NCBI RefSeq assembly: GCF_013618625.1
Contig: NZ_JABRWO010000005.1
Span: 288,419-352,418, forward strand
DNA length: 64,000 nt
Source of the DNA: Bremerella alba
Lineage (GTDB): Bacteria > Planctomycetota > Planctomycetia > Pirellulales > Pirellulaceae
Direction of reading: 5' to 3'
Shown here: one piece after another, positions 39,501 through 45,800 of the stretch
Layout: each line of letters opens with the position of its first letter
Position numbering within the stretch: position 1 is the stretch's first letter
Translations under genes and position numbers: made by a program
Notes under the pieces: model-generated
Told to the model about the DNA's origin: nothing
The model's database searches: none
Seen by the model: only the letters and a program-made list of their open reading frames with translations

Positions 39501-42280
39501 ATCGCTTGAGTTTGAATGATGCTCGGAGCAAGCGTGATGGGATTGTTGGAAGCTAGATTTCGCAGTTCGATCCTATTACCAGTCGACGAAGCGACGACAC
39601 TGAAATCTGCGTTATTGATCGCACTTACCAATGCTGCAACCACATCGCTTTGCAGCATCGAAGAGGTAATTGCAACGCGCTGGTTGTTGGAATCATTGAG
39701 CGAAGTGTTGAAATCCATCTCAAAGGTCCGCGTCACTTGACCATCACTTAGAATGATCGTTTGGCCATCGCTAAAGCCCGATCCACCGGTGCGGACAACC
39801 ATCGTATTCAGCTGCGAGACGGTCGCCCCGGTATCACGAATCGAATCGTTCAAGGTCGGAGCAAAGCGAAGCTGAAGGTGGTATTCGCCTTCAGATGTCC
39901 CACCAAAACCTGAGTCTTCAATGTTCGGATCGTAAACATCATTGCCACTGGCCGAGACGCCGATGAAGTAAGTCCCCGGCTCAAGGGTGATTTCCAGGAA
40001 AGAGTCTTCGCTGAAGTAGTCGTTATTACGTGCAAGCGCCGTGTAAGACCCATCACCGTTGAGGCGGTACAGCGTCAGTGTCGAATCGAGACGGCTCGAA
40101 TCGGATAATCGCTCGGCAACCACTTCGGCCGACAACTTGCCCGATTCGGTCACGTCGAAACGGTACATGTCGATATCGATCACGTCCGGACGATAGAGAT
40201 GCTGCAGATGGGTGAGATCAAAGTCACCTGGCAAGAGCGATTCCGGGGCAATGCCAAAATTCAGGCCATCGTCACTGCCCATGATCGTTCCGGGAGGAAG
40301 ATCGTAGGTGTGCTCCAACCCTAAAGCGTGGCCAATTTCGTGGAATGCCGTAGTTTGCCATTTGGCACCCACTTCGTCATCACCGGGCTGGTCGTGGTCA
40401 GCCGTTTCCATAATGACCAGGCCACCGGAAGCAATACCAATTGCCCCGCCTGGGCCGGTGGGAATATTAGCGGCATCAGGCGCACCACGCAAGTCGCCGG
40501 TAACCACTCGGATGCTGGAACCCACGTCTCCAGGGACTTCGACAAAATCGATCCCAGCATAGAAACCATAGATTTCGAAGATCTCGCGGGCACGAATCTT
40601 CTGCTCTTCGGTAATCTGGTTTTGGAACGGTTCACCAGTTTGGCTGGCCGGGTCGACACCATAATAACCCGGAAAGCTATAGGTGTAGACGGTCACGCCG
40701 TACCCATTAGCATCGCCGCCAGGGATATGATTCTCGCCACCAAGCTCAACATCACGATGACCAGGCTCGTCGTTACCACCGGGCAGCGCAATGTCGTATG
40801 GATTAACGTTGCTAATCTCACCACGGATAACCAGCGATTGGGTCCGGTCAACAATCAGGCCGGTCGACTTGCTACCCAGCACCATGCTGACGCGATTGCC
40901 ATTGGTACCGCGAAGCTGGGTTCGATCCGTGCTAAACCCGGTTACCGTATCGGCATTGACCTGGAATGTCGCGGAAGTCTCGGCATTGATGGCATTTCGG
41001 ATAGCAATGGCCAGGTCGACCGTGGAATCGCCAAGGGCGCTGATATCAATCGGGATATTGCCGGGAGTGAAGTCCAGTGGATCGACCGTCAACTCGAACG
41101 TACGAAGATTCCCCAAACCGTCGTCGATCGTGAAGGTGGTGTGATTGACGTCGACTCCATTCTCACCGTCAACGTCAACCGTCGCACCACGGGTGACTCG
41201 GAACTCGTGATTGCCATCGAACAAGTTCGCGGGATTAGCGGTCGTTCCGTAGTCCTCGAAACCAGATTCATTCTGCAATTGACCGATAAAGCTCGACAGG
41301 TTGGTCGCCGTGTCGAAGCTCGAGTTCTGCTCGGGCGCTTCGGTCACCAAGTCGAGAATCTGAGATCCCTTGCTGGCAATACCACGGACGCCCACTTGCA
41401 GCCGAAAGACGGTCGAATAGCCGGCATTCGAATCAGCGGTGCTGATGAGGTCTTCGATCGGTCCATCAAACTGCAACATGGCCAGATCGAGGTCGGCATC
41501 GTAGACGACACTGACCGGATAGAAAGCCTGAGAGTCATTCCCCAAGCCGAGATCACTATTTTCAGCCGAACCACTGCCGTCGGCTCGCTGGAACGTCAAT
41601 TGGTAATAGTCAGGATTGTTCGCCAAACTTGGATCGAGATCGTCGTCGTTGAAATAGACGTAGATCATATCGCTGGCGATTTCAAGTTCGCCGGTGGTCT
41701 GGTTCCGTGTAACCGGCTGCGGCACGACGGACATGACCTGAGGCGCCAGGTTTAACTCGAAGTTGCGTGTGAAGGCCTCAGCGGCCTCACCGTCCATGTC
41801 TGTCAGGTCGCTGGTGATTTGAATGCGATAAAGGTCGTCGGGCAAAGCCTCGCCAAAGCGGACGATCACCTGGTTAGGCTGGTCGCCGATACCGATGAAA
41901 CCCTCGAAGTTCGCGTCGGGGCCGGTAATCAGCACGTCATCCGACGTGTCGAAGACACCGTCCAAGCCTGCTCGCGAAATGGCGATCCCTTCACCGAGCG
42001 TTGCGGGATCGATCAGATTGAACGCATCCGTGACTTCGGCGAAGTTGAACGTAAGCGAACGCGGTGAGATGCCACGAACGTCGTCCTCTTGCAGAAGCTC
42101 ACCACTGTTGGGCTGAATCCCTACTAACTGCGGAACAATTCCGTCGGCAGCCAGCAACTCGCGCTTTTCCAACGGCTCGTGCTTCATCGAGCGCTGCTTG
42201 GTCTGCCGAAGAAGGCGGTTCTTCTTGTTGAGATCACGACGTTGGGCTCGGGTAAGCTTACTCGCATGACGACTGGTCAT
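27593..42280 (-). CDS. Giant (4895-residue) LEPR-XLL protein: metzincin, beta-helices, PPC, GEVED, dockerin
   Basis: An uninterrupted 14.7-kb gene; AAAGG lies about nine bases before the ATG at 42280. The basic N-terminus leads to HEPLEKRELLAA (34-45), with no signal peptide. A metzincin signature HEIGHALGLEH sits at about 645-655 with GTIMGSD after it. Pre-peptidase-C-like domains are seen at about 700-805 and 2015-2065 (DVDVYSFVAEPGTEVWFDLD). Parallel beta-helix tracts occur at about 975-1850 and 4020-4190 (GPTLMNNIIANFDIGISVDG). A beta-propeller-like tract is near 2430-2480, and a GEVED domain at about 4615-4640 (AEDGEVEDYLVTIGDP). A dockerin follows at about 4645-4735 (SIDDNAITGLDYVLLLNELR, then DVNNDRRITLTDLLELQ). 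A Ser/Pro-rich linker and acidic tail end LDELLSLISDSSSEG. It is likely an extracellular adhesin, protease or glycan-interacting protein; the true activity is not known. Confidence 0.88.
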   Translation of the reverse strand: MTSRHASKLTRAQRRDLNKKNRLLRQTKQRSMKHEPLEKRELLAADGIVPQLVGIQPNSGELLQEDDVRGISPRSLTFNFAEVTDAFNLIDPATLGEGIAISRAGLDGVFDTSDDVLITGPDANFEGFIGIGDQPNQVIVRFGEALPDDLYRIQITSDLTDMDGEAAEAFTRNFELNLAPQVMSVVPQPVTRNQTTGELEIASDMIYVYFNDDDLDPSLANNPDYYQLTFQRADGSGSAENSDLGLGNDSQAFYPVSVVYDADLDLAMLQFDGPIEDLISTADSNAGYSTVFRLQVGVRGIASKGSQILDLVTEAPEQNSSFDTATNLSSFIGQLQNESGFEDYGTTANPANLFDGNHEFRVTRGATVDVDGENGVDVNHTTFTIDDGLGNLRTFELTVDPLDFTPGNIPIDISALGDSTVDLAIAIRNAINAETSATFQVNADTVTGFSTDRTQLRGTNGNRVSMVLGSKSTGLIVDRTQSLVIRGEISNVNPYDIALPGGNDEPGHRDVELGGENHIPGGDANGYGVTVYTYSFPGYYGVDPASQTGEPFQNQITEEQKIRAREIFEIYGFYAGIDFVEVPGDVGSSIRVVTGDLRGAPDAANIPTGPGGAIGIASGGLVIMETADHDQPGDDEVGAKWQTTAFHEIGHALGLEHTYDLPPGTIMGSDDGLNFGIAPESLLPGDFDLTHLQHLYRPDVIDIDMYRFDVTESGKLSAEVVAERLSDSSRLDSTLTLYRLNGDGSYTALARNNDYFSEDSFLEITLEPGTYFIGVSASGNDVYDPNIEDSGFGGTSEGEYHLQLRFAPTLNDSIRDTGATVSQLNTMVVRTGGSGFSDGQTIILSDGQVTRTFEMDFNTSLNDSNNQRVAITSSMLQSDVVAALVSAINNADFSVVASSTGNRIELRNLASNNPITLAPSIIQTQAIVITSGAAAGAAIDGDLDGTAGGAYNFWFRAEPSTYAGLSTTTPRTLFVDATFTGTTQTGSISQPYSTIGAAITAAENADRGDVIRVIGLGGIGDEQDTLDDNIAYLIGRNPLNNAPLKDGTDIVLPKGVTMMIDEGAILKFSNSSIQVGSTSVIDDRSFAALQILGVPERYQPNTETNGTVTQDDDRVNRRVTLTSYRETTLLNDPDAEKVGHDSYTDADAGPGNWGGILFNQEVDREQLRGTYEDAGIFLNSVIGAEFRYAGGITEVDGADVSLAPIYMEESRPTINYNIIRLSSGAALSADPNSFEESNYTVYNGAPASFTPDVSRIGPDIFGNRIVQNSTNGMLVRILSSAGAPLEELTVAARFDDTDIVYVIQEALHISSTPGGPTTTGELEIKVPHLSGVTVGSQLVIVATSDTVDPNTGDFVERTLTIEFVNGTPVSSTNDDVGAVYQIDLSSMTPSEMPTVLEEEIPVGIFTEEALAEQIAFLIERFRNAQALVDPASGGPYFLNIDPVATAGNIRVSGDYTATYIYNPDEIKVTNFSDVEVGTSLEFVATSDVFDAGANEFVDRTLTIQFVDTLPVSTPTADGVIYQINIETMMMSETPGVGDDIPQGVFTEAALAEQIAFLVNRFRDEQAVEISGPFMLELDATATDDTVSLSGDYQATVGSGFFSGTGGIVVGAIIDARFDSSLIVDPNVVVKFNAGRIEVEMGANFIAEGAPGRPVVFTSLRDDRFGFGGTFDTNNDGAASTPSEGDWSGIYFAHVSSGSIDNAVLAYGGGESNINGGQAHFNVVEIHQATVRITNTTFEYNEDGKGAGVGGDTRNGHMSNANAVVFVRDSQPIIVGNNFRFNEASVLNVDTSSLSHELIVDWGRSTGDLDRQRGLGDNQGALIRRNLLTDNQLNAMVVRGGTLTTQSVWDDTDIVHALFSTIYSTNFHAYGGIRLESSATESLVVKLNGDDAGFVATGSQLDIDDRIGGMLHVVGQAGFPVVFTDWRDDTVGAGFTQYGTPQTDTNNDGDITNPMPGEWAGLIIDQFANDRNVQVIVEAEANNLTGRGVNGAPQTAQSLGRLAPDEYGGDDIRRLGFEVNGYLSNTADVDVYSFVAEPGTEVWFDLDKTSYYLDAVVELVDGNGNVLAASTNSFDESGNSLYGQNSMLKVTNPLQKSGFYEDDLWSINPRDAGMRVVLPGQPGTARTYHIRVRANADDLTSVNGNVQAGNTNGVYQLNVRLREVDELAGTSIQFADIRYAENGIAIYGQPGHSPVLGESAETSGGNGTIGSAQNLGNVLNSDRAAISVAGNADFSGSDVDWYEVQFNFDGIQSIPGTSAPGEWGSLIIDLDYAAGLNNANTIVSVYSSSGELIFISDSGAVNDDLYHPETPGNEGLTDLSRGSSNNGDPYLGTIMLPAGTPETPVTYYVAVSSQERSPIQMNQFFQTNATNTMVRLEPINSVHRIVEDHIGGPASTSAAPPEYTSIITNANVNPYVLGDFVVFLSQAAGAHTDLYMIDPFTGAVESRVGRTNNEAFRDLIMAPDGTLYAYDVDVTGRQEDGNSGNFIQIDTGDATSTVITPTTITTYKLNAAQNGVVVANPANANEASGTGYGYLFEGTTFHNNSSADGLSLYAVGNRGDVSPTESFTDQSDTPYANILFFMDASESDGDGDPIGAPTDFVSKIDTGLLSNPTATNVAGFLTRRINTWFDYGTSAGTNAIVTTAATNGTTASLQDGMLFEVDLDGFGVGNPPTIFELDFGNEFNLGLNPGGGKFIQDGMTFEVEGSVANNIVFQTGNVINVANFDPAFVANTGADNTQRSSITISGGGQTRTFVFDNTDNGPVSITGNQVRISYDSTTTAAQISADLTAAINVAFTGVGVTADATVPGRITLEGETSSSASGALGGISLDGSYGQTTSLNNIIVNVEETWSSSEVTGAIQAAVDSARTASDTTLTVSASGSRFNFLEGTTGTPVSVAYNQVANAFDGLLNPPVSAASQGVAGTNQIVQIGAGFSSAQVSASITAAAISGGNASATSAGNVVTFGDLSVEIDTDTAFEAPFTVGGEASGGYVTGLGWVDDNVYAVTDTGGLFNLTPNGDFEYDAKTGEIAADFITTIEDAGGNGVSFASLSAGPSRGEEGNTKYSDVLFGVSEDGDIYAFDGTGSDQFVFHGNKSNISTGLDDVTGLQFGTLNENLWNINDIAENEAGHGINIPVDNSRDASNGGNSLYFGNTDKTFVEENADGNATTNNYDFPGDAHGTVISNTFSLYGYNAGDLPTLYFNYDLQTDGNDYNYGPDPDNPTTDALRVFIAGDDGDWQLLATNNTYREDDLAPNGDDEFDTLGDWASDAAVPEGLRADGQAGTEGVQPLFDNTGWRQARVDLSDFAGQDNLRLRFDFSTGGSINLGGQHLSTGTNLNTEELRVLRGSQVADGGTFIVTDPINGGSTTFEFNKGQTFTFDSGARIADAFNPLAAAGNNIFTLQPTAGGSAVTFEYVLDADDVTGTNVPIVFSITNSPSEIATLTRNAINGQSLLGVQIFIESNAAFNIQGIDDLTQADAAWGMTVSGDAGVDGTNVEIAYNSQTSAVDLAEATQDAMNETMAEQAFDQGYFMFNRFEEFIYGNGYTFDVNDSGLGHDGSLQGDDFGYASTKVGGAEAQDTNDNMRGQDNQNRGVLIDDIIIGFAERGEMVTGATTNTNFTHNQQLRSFEILTGEYQLEIRRGTDYGIPDPLAPGRLLLLSSFTFDTNDRLNASYTVLTASGAVIGNNDRIRVGDGTDWVTFEFFDLDSITERQARGSAGTSTRTSYDSNNNVYSIGFYNTDTEAEIAVKLMDAINDHAGQIARSLISTTSGGLGVFAQVNARSGVTTSNRVDLSPKTTSDEVRLEYDIQSNDAFREALDIGLEGDDLALNQRYDFSISGTIGDNDPAEKMDGFADVDIFKFTMDAGQDLELTLGTSFADANGINAALRLYLQETNGTFTELMTIPSGNGSFTFDVIEAGTYFVSVAANTLPLPSNGDQASAPLGYDPSKVAKNDAGRQARTYEGDYSLTISAAYDFDTVVTTSTFFVDNTSGVNGESSARATAVDIMRHDQLAGFDLVGDSNRHRDQGQIIINSNMISYSNNYGVLIDAGNRMTPTDAGAGNNRPHQGAPINVPASANTQRLATGVTVKNNVVFDSQAGAILYSGDPITNPAGAVPFGRIINNTLYGTNNGDVGVTVEEWAGPTLMNNIIANFDIGISVDGTSAATTVISRTLYQDNDKNTNGGGNGSLAIVLGAGDPLFVDADNKNFYLDQGSQAIDAAVDAIQERAEVSQVVNPLGIDSTPLLAPERDITGQLRVDDPNVVSSGGVGGVTFRDIGAYDRADFTGPTGYLIDPQDNDAADRDLDETPDVVQWIGGPLTNISIQLLDQGDISDQVQGTGIDDSTVTAGSVKLEIVGGAPTQELKLNIDYTFDYDATNNIIRLIPVSGVFQEGVLYKVTLDSKPDDDDLDLSIIRDIADNPIAFNNQVDDGTGTLVGETRFLIQVGGLVDFGDAPDKYGTLLESDGARHTLIENFYLGDGVDAEIDGQPSADASADGSTDDGILIRTEDPNNPGGFLNFTLRDGIDNQIYITSKAPTGATSFGFLDAWIDYNQDGVFEEGVVSEDGEQILVSIPLTKDAVDPLSSPGGLGQLITLDSLPEGVLTGDTFIRFRLSSTGGLTPTGLAEDGEVEDYLVTIGDPSVNPWHNSVKAGAISIDDNAITGLDYVLLLNELRDRVYTYAAADPMNGIAKGDFLPQWHPDTVDPDDVPAKLDVNNDRRITLTDLLELQDILFKLSNSNPEPISEEGISQSIFSEPVSVNSDTSGDGSSYEFTAPSPSAAPAVKSAPVVSESLMAGSSSFDAIAPSYSELQMRSARELMGYAQSNEVDSSVIDATFSDEAIALESVSYDDQFDQLIGEMADDLSSSWDGKQFREDAEEDADSDDLDELLSLISDSSSEG
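37490..38330 (-). repeat. Tandem internal repeat in the giant protein
   Basis: Two adjacent copies of about 146 residues. Copy 1 includes VGSQLVIVATSD, ERTLTIEFVNGTPVSS and ALAEQIAFLIERFRNAQAL. Copy 2 includes VGTSLEFVATSD, DRTLTIQFVDTLPVST and ALAEQIAFLVNRFRDEQAV. The copies have diverged but match over their full length, so the unit was duplicated within the gene. The function of the unit is unknown. Confidence 0.8.
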
Positions 42281-42440
42281 TTGGCAAACCTTTTATCTTC
42301 GTTAAAGCTGGAGGCTCGAGTAGTTAGGTTGGACAGCAACATCCTGTCGCGAATCGGGAGACTAGTCCTGAAACTCACACTTTCTCAGAAGGCAAATGCC
42401 TACAGGCGAAAAAGAGAGACATTTGGTAATCCCAAGTCGG

Positions 42441-42468
42441 ATTATAATTACCCAAATTAACACAGCAA
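42441..42468 (-). promoter_or_regulatory. Possible sigma-70-type promoter of the giant gene
   Basis: On the minus strand a perfect TATAAT (42446-42441) is preceded, with a 16-base spacer, by TTGCTG (42468-42463), which matches TTGACA at three positions. It would start transcription about 150 bases upstream of the ATG at 42280. The -35 match is weak, so this is a candidate only. Confidence 0.3.
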
Positions 42469-42800
42469 ATTCTAACGGGGGGCAACTTTCCATTTCGCCC
42501 ATTTATCTCAAACTGTTCGTTCAATCTGTCCTAGCTCTTGAGATGCAGGCCCAAACTGCTAGGAATCACCGTTAAACCATTTCTGTCATTAAACTTAGGA
42601 ATAATCATCCACTGCGATGTCTGCCATTATAATGGCGAGAAAACAGGGCTAGTCGAAGTTTTGACGCCCTGACCTGCGTGCTAGTTCCCGCATTTCCCCT
42701 AGAATCTTATCAATCGAGCTAATTCTTAAAGGGGTACCATGCCGAGAGAGCGATCTAGCTTGATAGGCAAACCGAAGCTCGTGTTTTTGCGCAAATCCAT

Positions 42801-42830
42801 AAAAAAAGCCCCCCATCTAAGGGAGGCTTT
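42801..42830 (-). terminator. Intrinsic terminator of the reprolysin-like LEPR-XLL gene
   Basis: On the minus strand AAAGCCTCCC (42830-42821) pairs with GGGGGGCTTT (42814-42805), with one wobble pair and a six-base loop, and a T-run continues to 42801. It starts 26 bases past the stop at 42856. Confidence 0.85.
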
Positions 42831-42855
42831 CTCAAGTTGTAAATTGGGCTGAGAA

Positions 42856-45800
42856 TTAGTAGCTCAGAAGTTCACTATCCCACTCAGGGTCAGCGAAGAC
42901 GTCGTCTTCGGCCTCGCCGGCAGTCGATGCGAACTCAAGCTCGTCGGTATCGCTCCACAGCAGGTCACTCTGATCGCTTCCCAGCGAACTGAATGCCTGT
43001 TCGGTCGCGAATTCGTCGTAGACGACTTGAGTTTCGAGAGGTTCCCCTTCGCCCGATTCCGATGCGATCACCAGATCGGAAGCAACCACCTGGAACGCTC
43101 CATCGGTTCGCGATGCCGGGGCCGTTGTGGCAACCACTTCCTTCTTCGAGATCGGAGCGGCTACTTCAACAACCGGTACTGCCGAAAGCGTTTGCACCGA
43201 CTCACCACTGACCGGCTCTTGCTCCAGGGCTTCGCCTTGAAGGTGGTAGGTCGACAGGGTATCGATCATCGCCAGCAAATCGAGTGATGAGAAGTGTCCA
43301 TCCGCATTGATATCGATGAACATATTGAAGTTCGAGGAACCACTTCCGAAGTTTGGCAGAACGCGCGAACCCGAAGTTCGGAGTTCGTTCAGAATCGCGA
43401 TGTAATCCAAACTGGTTAGGTTGCCGTCGTTATTGACGTCGACATTCAAGTTCTTGTTATTAAAGGCCAGCGGGTTTGCGGTAGTTGTGGTCGCCAAAGG
43501 ATCAATCGGAGCAACCAAGGTAACCGTCGCCGTTTCGGTAACACCTGTGGAATCTTGAACCATGTACTCGAAGGTAATGTCTTCGGTCAGGTCCATCACT
43601 CCGGCGGCATCAAAGATAATCCGCGTTCCGTCTGGCGAGACATAAATATCCAGCGGTGGAACTTCAACGGGGCTGATATTGGTCACACTGCCTGGCACGA
43701 TCGTCAACGAGCGGTTGAAGAAACTGCTGTCGTTGGCCAAGACATTAAAGACCTGCCCGTCGGTGTCTTCTTCGTAGGTGAAGACATCATCCACGGCAAC
43801 CAGTCCACTTTCGGCTTCTTGGGTGATGAAGACTTTGTAATCTTCGATTTCACCAAATGCATCATTAGCCGTCGGAGCAATGTCTAGTGTCGGACCAACG
43901 CGGAACCGCATGTTGGCAGCCAACCTTGCAAGATCCGGCAGGACCGAGTCGTCAAAGATGTTTTGTGGAATGGTAAACGTATAGTCATGCTGACCCGGTG
44001 TCAGTCGGACATTGGTGAAGATACGTTCATTCGCATCATTGAAGTCACCATCTTTGTTCAGGTCGAGCCAGGCGTTCATGATGACATTGCTATGGGCGAC
44101 ACTGGAAGTGATGGTTACCGTGTTGGCTCCCTTCTTAATGCCGTTGCCGAAGAAGACACCGTCATCTGCGATTGGGCTGTTCCCCAGATATGCACCTTGA
44201 GCCACCGGCGTGCTTCCACCTAGTCCACCGTTGCCGCCGTCGGAACCGGCGATTACGCCAAACTCGAGCGGGGCACTCAGCGAGGCCGAACCGTCCTCTT
44301 GGATGGTGACAAAGACACGACCTTCCGTCGTAACGACGGCCCCAGGACTTGGAACCGGCAGAACCTCGAAAGTACCGGAATAGGCCGAGCGAAGTACGAA
44401 TTGACCGGCAGTGTTCGACGTGGCGGTTGGTTCGCAAAGACCAATCACACCATCACCGTTGTAGTCAATAAAGAACTTCGCACCACCAACACCCATTTCG
44501 AGCGGATCGCGGAAGCCATCCATGTTCAGGTCTTGGAAGGCCAGGCCGACCATGCCTTGAGTAGTACCACCGGGGACGTCCGCTGCCAGAATCATTTCAT
44601 CGCCGACGAAAGCAATACCTGCGGCCGCGACAGAAATCGACTCGCCAATGTATCGCTGTTCCAGCGAGGCCAGGTCGTTATCGAGTCCGCTGTAATAGAA
44701 CGTTGCGTCCGCGGCATCTACCATCGTTTCGGTAATACCCAACAACTGACCTTCGACGGTCACTTCAAATCCATCAAGCGGATCCAGACCAGTTTCGGCA
44801 GTAGTTGTCAAAACGCCGGATGGCAGGAAGTCGTGGTAAGCATCATCACCACCCGAGGCCCCAACCCATAGGTCGAGTCCACGGTCGTTGACCGCATTAG
44901 CCAGGTTATCTTCCACCGTCGCCCACAAAGCCATTTCGCTGTCCGAAAGACCATCTGTCACAGCCGATTCGCTGGAAAGAATGATAATCAGATCGTGTGC
45001 GATCAATTCATTGAAAACGCTGGGATCAATGAAGTTGATGTTGTAGAAGTCGGTACGTTCGTAACCTGTCGCGGCTTGTGTTCCGTTGGTGAACGACCAG
45101 TCGACGTTACCATTGCCCACGACGGCGATCGAGTACTGAGACTTGGGAATCACTGACGACGTTCCGGAACCACGCAGGAAGTCGAGAATCACTTCGTCGT
45201 AGCCCAGTTGTCCGGGATTGGTCCCATCGAGAATGGCATGGTTCGACGCAAAGAAGTTACCACCTACGGCACCTGCGAAAGAAGTGGTACCTTCCGGCAG
45301 AGCGACACCGCACGCGTCTACTGCACCCACGCCACCGGCCCCCTGTTCAACGGTCAAGTTGGCGTTGGTGATGTCGTAAAAGACGTTGCCGATCGCTTCG
45401 ATGCGGAAACGAACTTGATCCGATGCAACATTCGGGACGGTCAGTTCTTCGCTGCCATCGTTGGACGTGCTATCCACCACGGTTTCCGAGAAGGTCAAGC
45501 CGCCGTCGATCGACATCGTGATCCGCACGTTCTGGGCGTTGATCTGACCAGCATTGGTTCCGGCGACATCCCACGTGAAGTTAAACGCGGCACCGCCGGT
45601 CAGCGTTTCACCCGGGTTAGGATCAATAAACTGAAATGGTGTCCCGGTGTCGACGACAGTAATCAACATGTCGTCGTTGTTGATCGCCGTGTAAGTGCCG
45701 TTGTCATCACGAACGGTTACCCGGAAGTTGAGATCGCGATCGGTCGATGGATACGCTTCGCCGATGGACGTCGTGTTGTTGAGCACGTCGGCATACGCGG

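Larger units (their letters stand above)
42281..42855. other. Intergenic region upstream of the giant gene
   Basis: The 575 bases lie between the start of the giant gene and the stop of the next LEPR-XLL gene on the same strand. They contain the upstream gene's terminator, a 14-base palindrome GCCATTATAATGGC (42623-42636) and a possible promoter (listed separately). A 37-codon frame at 42739-42852 overlaps the terminator hairpin and is not called. Confidence 0.5.

Noticed and set aside
1870-42567. Shared 9-base words (CTAGGAATC at 1870 and 42559; TACCTAGGC at 1901 and 22531) upstream of LEPR-XLL genes
   Set aside because: In regions of 500-800 bases each, shared 9-base words are expected by chance, and their distances to the starts differ, so a common operator is not supported.
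42739-42852. 37-codon frame with a GGGG-type site upstream
   Set aside because: It overlaps the intrinsic terminator of the reprolysin-like gene and has an unstructured, basic composition.
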